Shown: piece after piece, positions 61,369 to 64,000 of the stretch
Layout of the letters: each line of letters opens with the position of its first letter
Numbering within the stretch: the stretch's first letter is position 1
Assembly (NCBI GenBank): GCA_036676355.1
Contig: JAKFDA010000016.1
Location: 1 to 64,000, forward strand
Direction of reading: 5' to 3'
Source: ZC4RG42 sp036676355
Lineage (GTDB): Bacteria > Pseudomonadota > Gammaproteobacteria > Burkholderiales > SG8-39
DNA length: 64,000 nucleotides
The notes under the pieces: generated by a model
Told to the model about the DNA's origin: nothing
What the model saw: the letters and a program-made list of their open reading frames with translations, nothing else
The model's database searches: none
Translations under genes and position numbers: made by a program

Positions 61369-61518
61369 GGCAGGCCGCGTGCCGCGGGGCGTAAGCGGCC
61401 CGTTGCCCTTCCGACGACGGCATTCTGATCCCGCGCAGCCGCCACTCGGCAAAGACTGCGTCGGCGGCAGCGCTTTTGCCGGCGTCGAAAAATCTTTATG
61501 GCGATGGCAGCGCCCACT

Positions 61519-61547
61519 CTTGAAATCGGTGAGGGCCGCCCCTATCA
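61519..61547 (+). promoter_or_regulatory. heat-shock (sigma-32-type) promoter for groESL
   Basis: CTTGAAA at 61519-61525, a 13-base spacer, and CCCCTATCA at 61539-61547 match the sigma-32 consensus closely. It abuts the CIRCE operator. Confidence 0.8.
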
Positions 61548-61574
61548 TTAGCACTCGTCGGAGTTGAGTGCTAA
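61548..61574 (+). promoter_or_regulatory. CIRCE operator (HrcA binding site)
   Basis: A perfect TTAGCACTC, nine-base spacer, GAGTGCTAA inverted repeat. HrcA binds it to repress groESL. It directly follows the heat-shock promoter, so groESL is probably under both positive sigma-32 and negative HrcA control. Neither rpoH nor hrcA is in the window. Confidence 0.95.
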
Positions 61575-61661
61575 AACACTCGGCCGACTCGAATTCAATG
61601 TGGGCGCTTCAGTAAATGAAAGCACTCACTAACTCACACTAATTGATGGAGGGTATCTCGA

Positions 61662-61949
61662 ATGAAAATCCGTCCCCTGCATGACCGCGTGATCGTCAAG
61701 CGGTTGGAAGAAGAGCGCAAAACCGCGAGCGGTATCGTCATTCCAGACGCTGCCGCCGAGAAACCGGATCAGGGCGAGGTTCTCGCCGTCGGCAACGGCA
61801 AAATCCTGGAAGACGGCAAGGTGCGCCCGCTGGACGTGAAGGTCGGCGATCGCGTGCTGTTCGGCAAGTACTCAGGCCAGGCCGTCAAGGTCGAAGGCGA
61901 AGAACTGCTCGTGATGCGCGAAGAAGACATCATGGGCGTCGTCGCCTAA
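61662..61949 (+). CDS. groES: co-chaperonin GroES
   Basis: A 95-residue heptameric lid of the GroEL chamber. The sequence starts MKIRPLHDRVIVKRLEEERK, with the mobile loop near KTASGIVIPDAAAEKPDQGE and the ending EELLVMREEDIMGVV. GGAGGGTATC precedes the ATG. groEL follows after 37 bases. Confidence 0.98.
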   Translation: MKIRPLHDRVIVKRLEEERKTASGIVIPDAAAEKPDQGEVLAVGNGKILEDGKVRPLDVKVGDRVLFGKYSGQAVKVEGEELLVMREEDIMGVVA

Positions 61950-61986
61950 TTAACCGAATTCGATACGGATATAGGAGTTCAGAAAC

Positions 61987-63639
<1,653 letters not shown>

Positions 63640-63683
63640 GCAGCGCGATTCGCGTTGCTACGTGTCCGGTTCACACCGAACGA

Positions 63684-63715
63684 CAAAAGCCCCGCGCGAG
63701 CGGGGCTTTTGTTTT
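63684..63715 (+). terminator. rho-independent terminator after groEL
   Basis: A 12-bp stem CAAAAGCCCCGC with tetraloop GCGA and complementary arm, then TTTT. Confidence 0.9.
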
Positions 63716-63747
63716 GTGCGTTCACGATTGCAAGCGGCGCGATTCTG

Positions 63748-63776
63748 TTGGCGCAGAAGGCCTTCCCCGCTATAAT
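63748..63776 (+). promoter_or_regulatory. promoter for tRNA-Phe
   Basis: -35 box TTGGCG at 63748-63753 and perfect -10 box TATAAT at 63771-63776, spaced 17 bases. The tRNA begins 79 bases after the -10 box. Confidence 0.65.
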
Positions 63777-63855
63777 CCGCGCTCCTTTCGACATCGTTGG
63801 CTCGGCTGGTCTGTGAGTCCGCGATTCCGATCCCGGCAATTCCGTAGTCCGGACG

Positions 63856-63931
<76 letters not shown>

Positions 63932-64000
63932 AACCTTCCCTTCTCTCCCTAATTCTCTAGCAGGCCATTCACGCGCACTGCGTGCGCTTGCTTGCGTGCG

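Overview
The window is one stretch of a proteobacterial chromosome, most likely from a betaproteobacterium. The grounds are a high G+C content, the DUF2868/DUF3482 gene pair, a groESL operon with both a CIRCE operator and a heat-shock-type promoter, the yebC-ruvC-ruvA-ruvB-ybgC-tolQRAB-pal-cpoB order, an mdc malonate decarboxylase operon and a gcl-hyi-glxR operon. No insertion sequence, prophage, integrase, rRNA or CRISPR array was found. Most genes are housekeeping or metabolic.

Layout. 1-2754: a partial DMT permease, a HerA-like ATPase and yebC. 2755-3028: two stacked intergenic repeats. 3029-5714: ruvC, a tail-anchored coiled-coil protein, ruvA and ruvB. 5707-11039: the Tol-Pal operon (ybgC, tolQ, tolR, tolA, tolB, pal, cpoB); the start of tolR is duplicated. 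11087-13219: queC, a YeeE/YedE sulfur transporter and tRNA-Lys. 13414-21677: envelope genes, with waaG-waaP-GT-C on the plus strand facing a tandem two-domain kinase, an LpxL/HtrB acyltransferase and a PLD-VTT protein on the minus strand. 22012-26124: small unknowns, an EEP phosphatase, a flavin reductase and a PanE-like reductase. 26281-29976: gcl-hyi-glxR, which converts glyoxylate to glycerate.

30315-34468: two small proteins, one of them a free-standing gp5/VgrG-type OB domain, followed by a four-gene envelope cluster (COG3014 lipoprotein, YcfL, LpoB, LpoB-like). 34554-44594: an APC permease with a TPR partner, ridA-recG, ubiA-ubiD, paralogous small membrane proteins and a lytic transglycosylase. 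44610-51291 (minus): PBP4 (dacB), cbpM-cbpA, small membrane proteins including a 42-residue one, and the DUF3482 GTPase/DUF2868 pair. 51447-61368: a malonate module made of a GntR regulator, a TRAP transporter (dctP-dctQ-dctM) and mdcA-C-D-E-G-B-H. 61519-63931: groES-groEL and tRNA-Phe.

The most interesting non-routine signals are: a MITE-like repeat family present four times, each copy just upstream of a gene; the 40-bp duplication around the tolR start, which creates a short upstream ORF; the orphan OB-fold protein; the double LPS-kinase-like protein; a 24-bp tandem repeat in tolA; and a 42-residue membrane protein with its own ribosome binding site and terminator. No completely new multi-gene system could be demonstrated from sequence alone.
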